A stretch of 64,000 bases of DNA from Chaunax sp. Z400 (taxonomy: Eukaryota > Chordata > Actinopteri > Lophiiformes > Chaunacidae): positions 23,817,729-23,881,728 of the forward strand of contig CM075202.1 of the NCBI GenBank assembly GCA_037577475.1, in the 5' to 3' direction. Position numbers and translations under genes: made by a program. Shown in pieces: positions 23,374-34,800 of this stretch (the first letter of the stretch is position 1; the number at the start of each line of letters is the position of its first letter). The notes beneath the pieces were generated by a model that was not told where the DNA came from, ran no database searches, and was given only the letters and a program-made list of their open reading frames with translations.

Positions 23374-23759
23374 CTTGATGATAGCCTCCAGCTCATCCGG
23401 AGAAACACACGGATGTTTCTGCAGGAAGGCTGCCTTTTCTGCTGTTATGGTGATCTTCTGGTTGTTCTCAAAGGGCTGCTCCAGAGCCTGGAACACCAAA
23501 CCCCCTGCCACCAGATAGGCCACCACCACAACGAATACTGCCAGCACTGTCTTCAGCTTCATCATGGTGAAGGGGGCTGAGCCATCAGCCACCGCCTCAA
23601 TGCTAGCCACCATGCTGGGGGGGCGAGAGGAGACAGAGAGGCGTGGCAGTGCGCAGCCCATCGGGTTCTGCATGGTGGCCACGCTGGCGTGAACTAGGCT
23701 TGACTGAAGCATGCCTGGCTGCACCTTTTTGGGGGGGACCAGGTTGGTCTGGACTGCCA
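23374..23759 (-). CDS. kcnk10: kcnk10 (TREK-2) exon 2: N-terminal domain, first membrane helix, cap
   Basis: Encodes residues 19-147 of a two-pore-domain potassium channel of the TREK family, which sets resting potential and responds to stretch, heat and lipids. The acceptor is TTTGTTTTAG; the first codon is split (G from exon 1, TG here), giving VAVQTNL. The donor is ATCAAG/GTAAGA in phase 0. Visible parts: a proline/serine-rich cytosolic N terminus, LPRLSVSSR (56-64), MMKLKTV (84-90), transmembrane helix M1 at about 88-108 ending in GGLVFQALEQPFE, and the start of the extracellular cap with C136 in KHPCVSPDELE, the cysteine that links the two subunits in TREK channels. M1 is closer to KCNK10 (VVVYLVTGGLVF) than to KCNK2. 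An upstream in-frame extension to 23,838 lies before the acceptor and is intron. Later exons are outside the window. Confidence 0.95.
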
Positions 23760-23839
23760 CTAAAACAAAGGACACAAGAAGAACAGTGTGCTGCCAAATC
23801 TGCATGGTACAGTGATGTTTCCTGCTAATGAACAGCAAG

Positions 23840-24384
23840 CAGTGAACAGCATGAATGAATCTTCACGTCACAGACAATTTAACTTCAAAATGTCTTTGGG
23901 CAAAAACAGCTGGAGAGGAAAAGATGAAGAATGTTCTGCTGATGGCGAACTGGGCCCTGTTCACACCTGGCATCATCATGTCTCCACCTGTGTGACCACT
24001 TCCACTCTCTACATGCAAATATACACATGCATCAATTCAAAAAGAGTTTTTAACTAGAATGTGAATCAGAACAGATCCACAGATGTCACCAGTGTTTCTG
24101 CTTCTGACCACTAAAACACGCCTGTATGACTTCAGTCAGCTGGATCATATTTTATGGAGAAAATGGTGAAATATGAAAATTCTTCTGATGTTGTCAGGCT
24201 GCTCTGTGATTGGTGGAATCTCCTGATGGGCAGACCAGTGGTTTTACAACAAGATTCTCCAACAAGTTTGTTGGAGAATCTTTTGTTTGCATTTGTAAAG
24301 CATGTTTGGTTTGTTAAATTTTAACTTAAAGTTAACTTTACAAGTTAAAGTAAGAGCTGTGTCAGTGCAATATGTTCATGCAGC
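23840..24384. other. kcnk10 intron 1, proximal part
   Basis: Noncoding intron. A minus-strand open frame touches its start but is only the intronic extension of exon 2. Near 24,250-24,285 there is a short inverted repeat (GATTCTCCAACAAGTTTGTT then GGAGAATC). Nothing else recognised. Confidence 0.6.
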
Positions 24385-24848
24385 TTGTTTATTAGTGCAC
24401 TGATAGGGATATTGATTATTAGTGCACTGATGTGGACATTGATTATTAGTGCACTGATGTGGATATTGATTATTAGTGCACTGATGTGGATATTGATTAT
24501 TAGTGCACTGATGTGGATATTGATTATTAGTGAACTGATGTGGACACTGTTTATTAGTGCACTGATATGGATATTGATTATTAGTGCACTGATATGGATA
24601 TTGATTATTAGTGCACTGATATAGATATTGATTATTAGTGCACTGATATGGATACTGTTTATTAGTGCACTGATGTGGATATTGATTATTAGTGCACTGA
24701 TATGGATATTGATTATTAGTGCACTGATATGGATATTGATTATTAGTGCACTGATGTGGATATTGATTATTAGTTCACTGATATGGATATTGTTATTAAT
24801 GTACTGATATGGATATTGATTATTAGTGCACTGATGTGGATATTGATT
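24385..24848. repeat. 27-bp minisatellite in kcnk10 intron 1
   Basis: About 17 copies of a 27-base unit, ATTAGTGCACTGATGTGG plus ATATTGATT, with mostly single-base variants (GATGTGG or GATATGG). Because the unit is a multiple of three and lacks stops, long open frames appear on both strands (minus-strand translation repeats INIHISALI), but these are artefacts of periodicity. The array lies within the 2.2-kb intron between the first two coding exons. Confidence 0.95.
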
Positions 24849-25970
24849 GATTGTTTTACACAACAGAGGATTAATATGAGATTTCATAAGTGATCTGATG
24901 TTATTCATCCACTTTCTATGAAGGGCCACAAACATGATGATGTTATCAAACAGTAGTGCTTCATTAATCATTCATCATGATTGAAAAGCTTCAGTTGTTG
25001 CATTAATGTTCATGAATGAAGTCAGGCTGTTTCAGACACACAACAGGTTTATTATTGATTATTAACGATTCAAAGTCTTAAGGTCTAAATACCAGCTTTT
25101 TCCAGAGTTTTCATTTGCATCTCCAGATCTTCATCAGAAGACTCAGGTTTTAGTAAAAACTAATTGCCATTGCAGAGGTGAGATCAGGCTTTAGTGTATC
25201 TCATTCAAAGTGTTCAGTGCAGACATTTAGCTAATGCCACCTGTCCTGGTGTCCTACAGGCTGCTGATTAGCTCTCAGTATGACTGACAGCCATCTGGAC
25301 ACATCCTAGTCTACTCTCTATGGTTATGTAAGAGCGGGTGGAGAATCGTGACCGCTGACACTCACACAGAAAGCATTACAATAGATTCCTGTAACCAATC
25401 AGCTGCAGCATGTGCAGATGAAACAATGGTGTGAGGAGAGCACCTGAGAACAACAGAAGGGCTTCATACTTCTCCTGGAGGTCTTGTGACCACCTCTACC
25501 TTCCAGATCCAGGGCAGGTTAACGTGTTGATGCTGTGAGGACGTGACATACATGCAGGATTTGGGGGCATCCACCCAGTGGTGGATGAGGTCATGATACA
25601 GGCATGCCTGTGTCCATCTCTCCACTACATCCAGCTGTTAGACTGACCATACGCTCCTATCCCCAACGTTTCTCTGCAGATTGAACACATCATGGTTTCT
25701 GCCAGAGAAACTTCAGCATGGACACGTTTGTCTGGAGACTCAACCTGTGCTCAGCAGGAACGTTTCATTGGCTGGATCAAGCCCAGTAGACCAGATGAGA
25801 GAAGGAACCACCAAACACAATGCAGCATTTCACCAGTAAACACACACACTACATGATCTTAACTTCCCCAAACCTCCAGCCAATAGAATCTCTCGGTGAA
25901 ATGGACAGTGATGTAGAAGTAGCCTACCACTGCAGCCCTGACCAACAGAGATAATAGAAAAATCACATAC
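24849..25970. other. kcnk10 intron 1, distal part
   Basis: Noncoding; no repeat family or element recognised. It ends at the exon 1 donor. Confidence 0.6.
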
Positions 25971-26025
25971 CAGGTGGCGGGTTCATGTTCCCAGGTTTTC
26001 TGGGGGTCTCAGTCGGGAATTTCAT
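25971..26025 (-). CDS. kcnk10: kcnk10 exon 1 (MKFP start)
   Basis: Encodes the first 18 residues, MKFPTETPRKPGNMNPPP, plus the first base of codon 19, ending at the donor CACCTG/GTATGT. The start matches the human KCNK10 isoform beginning MKFPIETPRK. The split phase agrees exactly with exon 2, restoring V-A-V at the junction as in the human protein. The ATG (26,023-26,025) has a favourable context, A at -3 (TCAACATGA). Vertebrate KCNK10 has alternative first exons joined to the common VAV exon; only this one is visible here. The leader upstream holds several short upstream ORFs. Confidence 0.93.
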
Positions 26026-26440
26026 GTTGATCCTTCGGTCCCGGTCCTTCTGTTGGTCAGTTCAGAATATCTAGTCTCTCTGGGTCGATGCCGTCGACTT
26101 TAACCGAGAGAGGAAGGAGCAGGGCAGGGTGTGGAAGCACATCGCCCAGTGTGTCGTTCTGCTGCGGTGGCAGAGGCACCTAGTCTAGTCTCTCCTCACC
26201 GACGGTCTCAAGGACTCACACACGCTGCTCCCCGCATCACGTCCTCATCACGTCTGCGCCGGCAGCTCCGTTCTAATGTCCAGACTACATCATGGTGGAC
26301 CTCTGTCTGCTACAGACGGTCAGGTTTTAACTACACGTCGCTAAAGTGTGTCTCCTGCGCTGTGGTTGGGTGTCCACGCTGCGCTGCACCAGCTTGACGG
26401 CAGCTGCGTGTCAGAGGGATGACGTTTGTTCTGAGGAGGA
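26026..26440 (-). other. kcnk10: kcnk10 5' untranslated leader with upstream ORFs
   Basis: GC- and CpG-richer than its surroundings. On the minus strand it contains at least four upstream start codons: ATGATGTAG at 26,285-26,293 preceded by CCACC; ATGAGGACGTGA (about 26,250-26,239); ATGCGGGGA... with nine codons (from about 26,240); and a 23-codon frame from 26,142. All end before the kcnk10 ATG. The extent of the leader is inferred from the promoter candidate; no transcript evidence is available. Confidence 0.55.
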
Positions 26441-26460
26441 AAGAAAATGGAATGTTCCAT

Positions 26461-26490
26461 TAAAATATATTCTCTGGTCTCGTGACGTCA
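26461..26490 (-). promoter_or_regulatory. kcnk10: Candidate kcnk10 core promoter: CRE and TATA-like box
   Basis: On the minus strand, a full palindromic cAMP-response element TGACGTCA (26,483-26,490) lies about 20 bases upstream of TATATTTTA (26,462-26,470). A start of transcription near 26,435 would follow and would give the uORF-containing leader. Position relative to exon 1 supports the call; function is inference. Confidence 0.45.
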
Positions 26491-26835
26491 TTGTTTTGAA
26501 GTAAAATACGAACCGTCCTCTCCGAAGTGTGTTGTTTAGATTTCACTCCTTTTTTCTCTGGGTTGTCTGAAACAGTCTCCTCTTCCTCAGCTCTATAGAT
26601 GAAGAACCAGTCTATGATGTATGACGCAGAAGGGGAAGGACTCACAGATAAAAGTGGTGCACAGGACACCACTGGTGAAAACAAGACAAACCCGGGATAA
26701 CATAATGGTTTAATGATGGGCCCAATAAACCACACAGGACCCAGGAACTCTGTAACCAGCCAGAAAGCCAGCTGCTGTCATTACATGTATGTCTGCCACT
26801 TTTATTTACCACAGAAAGGAGGGCACCACTACAAA
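26491..26835. other. Upstream flank of kcnk10, nothing recognised
   Basis: Noncoding sequence beyond the promoter candidate. An open frame at 26,460-26,735 on the minus strand has no known domain. Confidence 0.5.
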
Positions 26836-27665
26836 GGCACCCATGGGTCACCACCTAGTGGACCCCGGTCCAATCCAGACCACAAGAGGCTTCCATCCGG
26901 ACCACAAAGCCTTTTGACATGATGGGGAAAAAAGATTTTTTTAACTGTCATCATGGGGATTTTTAACAGGCACAGCATCAGCTCACCCGAGGGGGTCCTA
27001 CAACCACCAAACATAATAGTGTTGCTAGTGTCACCTAATAGGTGTCAGACTTAGGATCCTTACACCCCTTCACTATTTCCCCCTCTCTAAAGGGTTTTTA
27101 ATGTTCTCCTAAAAGCCTCTGTATTCTCAGTGAACACTCATATGCTGGTTGTGTTGGGAGGTGATGAGAGAGGACCTGTGTAGATCTCTCATCCTGGGCT
27201 GTGACCTCATTTATCTTCCATGTCCTTACCTCAGACTCCTGTGGGTAAGTTTCTTCCAGGTGTCTGTCTCTAGCTTCATAATGACATTTAATATTTACAC
27301 TTTCATCAACCACAACAGCCTCATGGAGTTCATTGCAGGAGGAAGAAATGTGTATTTTTCAGTCCAGTCATCTCAGAAGAATTTTATTATACATTATTAT
27401 ATTATTATAATACTTTCACTTTTATCATTTTTGATGATGCCGCCTTTCATTCATGGTGTATGCCTCCGTCCCATGGTTTGCTGAACATAGCGATAGTCGT
27501 GGGACCCAGAGGGCTGTACTGAGCTGGCCTCGTTGTGCCTGTTAAAATGTTTTTGAAGACAAAGGTTAAAAATAAGAGTATTGTTGTCCTCATTATGTCA
27601 ACAGGCTTTGCGGTCCAGATTTGGACTGGGATCCACCTGCTGGTGGATGCCACAGAGGGTACTTC
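26836..27665. mobile_element. Candidate nonautonomous DNA transposon with imperfect inverted ends
   Basis: Near the left end: GGACCACAAAGCCTTTTGAC (about 26,899). The reverse complement of the right end reads GGACCGCAAAGCCTGTTGAC (about 27,620 down to 27,598). Both are preceded by GTCCAA-containing sequence. The interior (about 0.7 kb) has no transposase. Outer boundaries and superfamily are not determined. Confidence 0.4.
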
Positions 27666-28610
27666 AAAATAATTATTTAAGCCATTAAGCTACATTCACT
27701 CCCATTCATTTAGGACTCCTTCTAGAGCATCCTCTAGGTTAATTGCAGACAATTTCAGTGCAATGGAATTAACGGGGAGTGGACAGGCTGTACTTAGAAG
27801 GGCTGTGACCGTGCCTTGTGCCGCAGTTCATATAAATTTGTGCCCTGAGAGCAGAACCAGATATTGAGCTCAGTTACAAGATCTGTCAGGTAGAAAGACT
27901 AGGACTTTATGGTTAAAACCACACATCACAATAATCGGAAAGATCTGGCAGATGATTCTGAGAGAAAGGCATGTTTGTCATCTGGAGACATGCATGGAGA
28001 ACAAGCAAGAATGGGGAAACCCAGAGAAATAAAAGAAAGCTGCGGCGGGTAGGCACAACTGTTTTGTGAATGGACCAGAGTGGGGAGATAATGATATTGT
28101 GGAGAGTGATGATAGAATGGAAATAAACCAGGAAAGTGAGAAAGCTACAGAAAAGAGAGAAAATTATTTTGCTGGGACCAGTACAACGAAATGTAGGTAC
28201 AATGGAGGAGATGAAGGGAGAAACAGGGAAAGAAACCAAGAAGGTTCAGAGTTTAAGATTATATTGAGATTTGGAGATAAGAGGGGTATCTCTTCCATGA
28301 TGTTACATCCCTGTCTAGGGGAAACCTGAACGTAACATGTACCACAACCTGGCACACAGACTCGTGCGTAAAACTAGAAGTAGGATACCAGGGGCGCATT
28401 AGAACACCATCATCACAAAGGTAAGACACAGGACTTTAAGATTTTTGTCGTTTCAACAGAGAAAAACATGATGACAGAGTGAGGTCAGATTGCTGCTCTC
28501 TGATCAGCTGCTCTTTGTCCACTGACCATGTAAGGTGTGTGTCGTCAGGTGAAGGCTCGATGGACACATTTACATGTTCTGATCAGAAGAACACATGAAA
28601 TAAATCCACA
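27666..28610. other. No recognisable feature
   Basis: Intergenic and noncoding. Open frames at 27,913-28,239 (minus) and 28,066-28,329 (plus) overlap and show no known domain. Confidence 0.5.
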
Positions 28611-28639
28611 ATTTAAATCTTAAATCCACAGAGTCTGCA

Positions 28640-30217
28640 TATTTCTTTGCTTGAGCACGAGTTACAGCACACACAGAAAACACGGGGCAAATTTAATGCA
28701 ACCGGCGGAGAAACGTCGTCACTTAGAATCAGGTCCTCAACAACTTCGGGACATGGAAAAACTTTTCCCCCCGCCAGATCGTTTCCGAGGATAAGGTCAA
28801 CATCTGCAATCGGTAGCTGAGACCTCACAGCAATTTTAAATTTGCCTGACACCAAAAGTGAGGACAGCTGAACAAAGTACAAAGGTGCACGCACGACACT
28901 CATTTTAACTCCCCACACCAAATATCTGAGCCACAGTAAGAGTCGGCTGAGAAAGGCAACAGACCCTTGCGCATTAACGTCTGCTTTGCCCCAGTATCCC
29001 TCAGGATAGTGACTGGTACTTGATTGTTTTCACCCACAAGAGAAACATAACCTCGAATCACAAATGGCTGGAAAGCATCATCAATATTTTCTTTCCCCGT
29101 CAACTTTACAGTTTTGATTTGGGTTGGGTTTTGTGTGAATTAGACCCACAGGAGACGGATGTTTACCATTTTTACAATTCTTTTCTTTTAAGAATGGGGC
29201 AGACAGCGATTAGGTGTCCCTCCTCGTGACAGTAAAAACACTCTCTCGTTTCCGCAGCAGCAGTGGGATTGCGACAGAAACTTTTGGGAGATTTAACCCG
29301 TCTCTCACTGGGAGCTGGCTCACGTCGATGCATGGGAGAAAACACACATTTATGAGTTAATGCAAACTCATCGGCCAGAACAGCAGCAGATTTTAACGAC
29401 GTGACTTTTTGTTCATTTAGATAAATGACAACTTTTTCTGGGAGGCAGTTTTTAAATTCCTCCAGCAACACAAGTTCACGTAAATCATCGAAAGTTTTAA
29501 CTTTGCTGGCCTGACACCACTTATCAAATAACCTTTCTCTCGCGCAAATTCCACATTTGTCTGAGTGGCAGCCTTCTCATATCTCCTAAATTTTTGCCTG
29601 TAGGCTTCAGGCACAAACCCGTAAGCACAGAGAACAGTGGCTTTTACAACATAATAATTCAGGCTGTCATCTATTGATAGTGGTGTGTAAACTTCCTGAG
29701 CTTTTCCTACAAATTTGCATTGGAGCAACAAAGACCACACCTTCTTAGGCCATTGTAGGGTAGCCGCTATACGCTCAAATGCATTAAATTAGGAATCAAG
29801 TTCGCTCTCCCTAAATGGTGGGACTAATGCAATGTGTTTGCTCACATCAAAGCTGTCTCGAGCTTGGGGACTGAGATTGGGTGGCGTAGGGGTTGGAGAA
29901 CCGGCAGCTGCAGCGGGAAGCCGCTCCAGCTCCAGAGCCCTCACCCTCAAATGCATGGCCTCCACCTCCGACTCCCAATTTCTGAGCTCCACCTCCCTTA
30001 TGCGCAGAGTCATTGAGAGCTCCTCTGCAGTATTCATGGTTATGGCATGGAGGGGTTGGAGTGGGGTCAGATCACCAGCGACTTCACCCAGTACCGCTTC
30101 AACCACTGGACCTGGTTGCAAAAAAAAACTTTCGCTCAGCTTTGCATATAAGAGTTCCTTCAGCTCTAATTTTTTTGCATTTAATGGCAGGTGAACATCA
30201 AAGAAATTCCACCGCAT
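28640..30217 (-). pseudogene. Ty3/Gypsy retrotransposon gag and protease fragment (SCAN-like capsid, Gmr1-like)
   Basis: Down the minus strand: LNAKKLELKELLYAKLSESF (about 30,180), a coiled alanine/glutamate-rich part, FDVSKHIALVPPFRE (about 29,850), then the SCAN-like capsid (LLLQCKFVGKAQEVY, about 29,725; VPEAYRQKFRRYEKA, about 29,605), LLEEFKNCLPEKVVIYLNEQ (about 29,465), the zinc knuckle C-X2-C-X4-H-X4-C (CFYCHEEGHLIAVC, about 29,240), and a retropepsin with its active site as DTGA (about 29,000). SCAN domains are thought to derive from Gmr1-type Gypsy capsids, which this resembles. Stops and frame changes separate the pieces, and no reverse transcriptase follows. The element is a dead fragment. 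Confidence 0.8.
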
Positions 30218-30531
30218 GTGGTAGTGGGGTTATGGTTTTGTGCTCAGCTGCATGTGAGAGAGTGTAGATGCAGCTCAGGTAAGCAGAGTTAGTGAGATAG
30301 TGGTGATGATGACAGGTGTTTTATGTTTGGACTGATTGCTCTCTATGTTGCAGTGGCATGTGGGACCTGAGAGTCAGAGAGAGACTGGAGATGTGAGAAA
30401 CACGTCTGGGTTAAAGCTGCAAAGCTTAGATGTTACTGGAATTATTTGTGTTAATAAAGATTGTTACCAACTGCCATCAACTGGACTCTTCACTGAGAGA
30501 ACCCACTGTTGTAGCAGAGTCTACTGTTACA
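30217..30531 (+). mobile_element. Possible solo LTR
   Basis: Begins TGTGGTAGTGG and ends CTACTGTTACA, so TG...CA with similar inverted ends, and contains an AATAAA near 30,456 in plus orientation. I see no target duplication. It lies between the Gypsy gag and an I-clade LINE. Could equally be unrelated sequence. Confidence 0.3.
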
Positions 30532-31440
30532 ACTAGATTTTATGAGAAAGAAATTTAGCAGGGATATGTGAGTGGAAGGTATCAGATGAAGCATCAATAG
30601 GTAGTGATCATTTTCCAGTTTTTTGTAGGGTAATAAAACAGGGAAAGAAGGGAAAAGAGGAACCATTAGGGAAGTGGATATTTAATGGTGCAACCTGGGA
30701 AATGTTTAGGTACATTTGTGAGATGGAAATTCTTCAAATAGATCTAAATGAAGACATTGAAATGTTTGATGACAAACTTAAAAAAAACATTACTTGAAGC
30801 TATTAATCGGTCAATTCCTATGAGTAATGGAAGAATTAGGAGAAAAGCCGTTCCTTGGTGGAACAATGAGTGTAGTGAAGCAGTGAAGAATAAAGCTCTT
30901 AGAATACGAAGAACTCATAATTTTCAGAATCTAATTAAATATAAACAAGCACAATCAAAGGCTAAAAAAAATTATATGTATAGTAAAAAGGCAAAGTTGG
31001 CACACCTTTTGCAAGAAAATTCGTACATCACCCGTTGGAGATGTTTGGGGTATGATTAGGAGCATGAGAGGAATCAGGAGGCAGTACCCGGTTCTGAAGC
31101 TGGGTGAAGAAATGGCAGAATTGATAGCAAAAGAACTTATTAAAATCCATAGTTCAAATAATTTGACAGAGCAAAGGGAAATTACAAAATCAGCTTATAC
31201 TGGAACTTTTGAGAGAAGGAAGGCTTCTAATAGCACAATGGATGCCCCATTTGCATTGGACGAGATGAAAAGGGCTATAGTGAAATCCGGACAGACATCT
31301 CCTGGGAAGGATAAAATATGTTATCTCATGCTAAAGAACTTAGGTCTTTCTGCATCAAAGACATTGCTGATTATATAATAAAGTATGGGAAGAGGGAAAA
31401 TTACCAACCAGCTGGAAAGAGAGAAAAACCATACAACACC
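30532..31440 (+). pseudogene. I-clade LINE fragment A (linker and start of reverse transcriptase)
   Basis: Reads ASIGSDHFPVF (end of the endonuclease, about 30,595), KAVPWWNNECSEAVKNKALR (about 30,846), then after a frame shift DVWGMIRSMRGI and SPGKDKICYLMLKNLGLS (about 31,300), ending near LPTSWKE (about 31,400). The GSDH and PWWN..C blocks are typical of I-clade elements with Nimb-like fish members. Collinear with, but clearly different in sequence from, fragment B, so it is a second copy. Confidence 0.7.
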
Positions 31441-31813
31441 TCGCAAAATTAAAGATGATGCACTGGTTGTGGGGAAAAAATGAGTTTGTATTATTTATGG
31501 TGGATGTAATAAACTGCTCTGCACAGACGGACAGGAAAACTGAAAAAATTAAGATCATTGTGAAGTCAGCAGAAAAATATCTCGATGTTAAAGGACTGAG
31601 GTGGGAAGCGGTTAAAGAAATGCTAAGTGGAGGACCTTCCAGATCACAGGCATGTGATGGTGGCTCTTCGTGGTTTTAATCCAATGGTGGAATGCTAGAA
31701 GCCTCATTGCCAATGGACAAGAATTCAAACACTTTGTTTCAAATTTACCAGATAAGCCTCATGTAATATTTATTCAGAAACATGGTTAAAATCACAATGG
31801 GATTTCAAGATTC

Positions 31814-34800
31814 TTTGTTTTTGTATATTTATTGTTTTTTTTGTTTTAACACTCACATTTAGCCTCACATTCACAGAGGCGGGGAACTCATTGTTTACAC
31901 AATATAAACATAAATTTTACAAATAATTATGGGACAGGTTTCACTCAAATCTATACTACTCAAACCCTCTTGCAAAGATGGCAGAGATATCTAAACCCAT
32001 ATATAATACAAAAAGCTCCCAAATTTTGTGAAATGCACTCTCTTTACCATGTAACACGTCAAAAAGTCCAATGACACATATTCAAGTATAATATTATGCC
32101 AGAATGTTTTAGTTGGAACTTTGTCCGTTATCCATTTCAGAAGAATACATTTTCTTGCACAGAATGTAAGCATTTTGTAAAGTTTACCTTTATATTTATC
32201 GGTAATGAAAGTGTATGATAGTAATAGATAAAATCTTGTCAATTTCCTGCCCTATAACATACCAAAAATGCTGTATTTTCCTGCAAGACCACAGGCAATG
32301 AGAGACTGCAAGTTTCTGTTTTGCACTTGAGACATAGTGGTGAAGAATCAATATTAAACTTATGACGTTGGGAGGGGGATACATGGGCTCTATGTAGGAT
32401 CTGAAGTTGAATTGATTTCACCCTGTTACAAACACTCAGGGTTTTTGCACTCTTCCACACATCGTCCCAATCATCATCCGTAATCTTTACATTAAGTTCT
32501 CTTTCCCATATCTCCTTTAGATGAGAAGTGTTTGTGGTGTCATACCCTTTGAGCATACTATAGAAAGAGCTCATAGAGTTGCCCAGCTGAGGTCTGAAAA
32601 TCAACTTCTCAGAGCTAGAGATATGTTGGTTGTCTAGGACTGTAGTGTCCCTCTAAACATAATCTCTCACCTGTAAATAACGGGAAAAGTCCTGTTTTTG
32701 AATATTATATTTTCCAATTAATTGACTAAAAGACATCAAAGTGGACCCCTCCAGCAAGTCACACAGATTTGAGATCCCTTTAGTTGCCCAAGCCCGGAAA
32801 CCCCTATCCGCTATTCCAGGTGAGAAATCAGAGTTATCACATATTGGGGTAAAGACAGAGGTAATTTTTTATCTGCCCTCTAACCTTCGAAAAATCCACC
32901 ATGCTTTAATGGTGGATACTGTAATTGGGTTATTACAGACCAGTTTCACAGATTTAAGGTTTTTCATAAATAATACGTTTTTTAAGGGAGATTTAGACAT
33001 AGAACTTTCTATGTCAAACCAAAGACGTATGCTTATTTACCCAATCATCTATAATACGTAAGTGGGCACTAAGCTGATACTTTTGAATATCAGGGAGGTC
33101 AAGACCACCCTTTAAGGATGAGAGACATAACATAGCTATTTTGAGGCGTGGCTTCCTCCCAGCCAATATAAATGTGCTAAACCAGCCATTCAGATTTTCG
33201 ATAGCTTTATGTGGGAAGATAACTGGGAACATTTGAATCGGATATAGCAACCTAGGGAGAATATTCATTTTCAGAAGAGCGACACGACCCAACCAAGAAA
33301 TAGGGACGGTTTTCCATCTCTCTAAATCCAATTTAATGCATTCCAAAAGAGGAACAAAATTAATTTTATACATTTGGTCAAAAATTGGTGTTACATGTAT
33401 ACCCATATATATATGAAGCCCTCTGCAGACCATTTAAAAGGGAAGGGAGATGGAACTTGAGGTTTCTGTCTTAATCAGCCTAATGGCATCACTTCTGATT
33501 TACTAAAATTCAGGTAACCTGAAAAAACGCTAAACCTATTAATGGTCTCAATAAGAGTGGGAATGGAAACTTCAGGCCTAGTCAGAACGACCACAACGTC
33601 ATCAGCATAAAGAGTAATCTTATGCTGTCTACTTCCAATGGTTAAACCATGTATGTCATTGTTTGACCTAATTGCCTCAGCTAGTGGTTCTTAAACCAGA
33701 GCAAATAGGAGATGGGAGAGAGGACAGCCCTGCCTTGTGCCTCTTTGAGTCTGGAAGTTGGCCGATCGTAGCCCATTGATGAGTACCGCAGAAAGGGGAT
33801 TATTATAAAGAAGCTTGATCCACTTTATATATATTTTCACCTAGACCAGATTTATCTAGTGTTTGAAATAGATACTGCCATTCAACACGGTCGAATGCCT
33901 TCTCAGCATCAAGAGAAAGCACCAGACCAAGCATTGACTGCTGTTGAAAGAACTGGACTATATTTAATATCCTGCACATGTTGTTATAAGAATAACAACC
34001 CTTAATGAAACCAGTTTGTTCTTCATTGATAAGCTTAGGGAGTAAGCCTTCTAACCTTGCTGCAAGTATTTTAGAGAGGAGTTTCAGATCTACATTTAGT
34101 AGAGAGATGGGTCTATAAGAAGTGCAGTCTTCAGGCTGTTTACCCTTTTTCAAAATTAAAGATACCGAGCCCATCCGGCCCAGGCGCTTTACCAGGCTGG
34201 AGACCTTTAATAGCATCGAGCACCTCTTTCTTTGATATGGGAGCATCAAGGGTAGATTTCTGGGCCTCTGACAAGCTAGGGAGTTTTAGGGTAGTAAAAA
34301 AGGCATCCATTGACTCGGGAGCATTGGCGTGTATCTCTGATGTATAAAGGTTTTCATAAAAATTCTTGAATGTATCATTAATAGTTACAGTGTCAAAATA
34401 TTGCTTACCCTTTTTATCTATAATAGAAGAAATGGTTTGGGAGTCTGACTTCTTCTTTGTCAGATATGCCATGTATTTCCCTGCTTTGTCCCCATGTTCG
34501 TATAGTTTTTGTTTGGCAAATCTAATTTTACCCTCGGAATCCTTTGTTAAGATAGAGTCTAGAGCAGAGCGGAGTGCAGAGATTTCTTTAAGCTTCAATA
34601 CAGAAAGGCTTTTAATATAATGTTTTTCAGCCTGTTTAAGTTTGGATTCCAAAATCTCCCTTTGTTCAGCTTGCCTACGCCTCTTACTGGCCATATAAGA
34701 TATAATAAGACTTCTAGAAAAGGCTTTGGATGTCTTCCATATCAATGATGCATCTTCTGTAGAGGCTAAATCAATAGATAGAAATGATTTAAATTCATCT

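Noticed and set aside
23760..23838. Longer kcnk10 N terminus starting MLFISRKHH
   Set aside because: It lies upstream of a clear acceptor (TTTGTTTTAG), and exon 1 at 25,971-26,025 supplies the conserved start in matching phase.
24345..24971. 208-codon minus-strand ORF (and plus-strand mirror)
   Set aside because: Artefact of a stop-free 27-base repeat; no start context or homology, and it lies in an intron.
26131..26397. 88-codon plus-strand ORF in the CpG-rich region
   Set aside because: Antisense to the kcnk10 leader, no domain; explained by high GC content.
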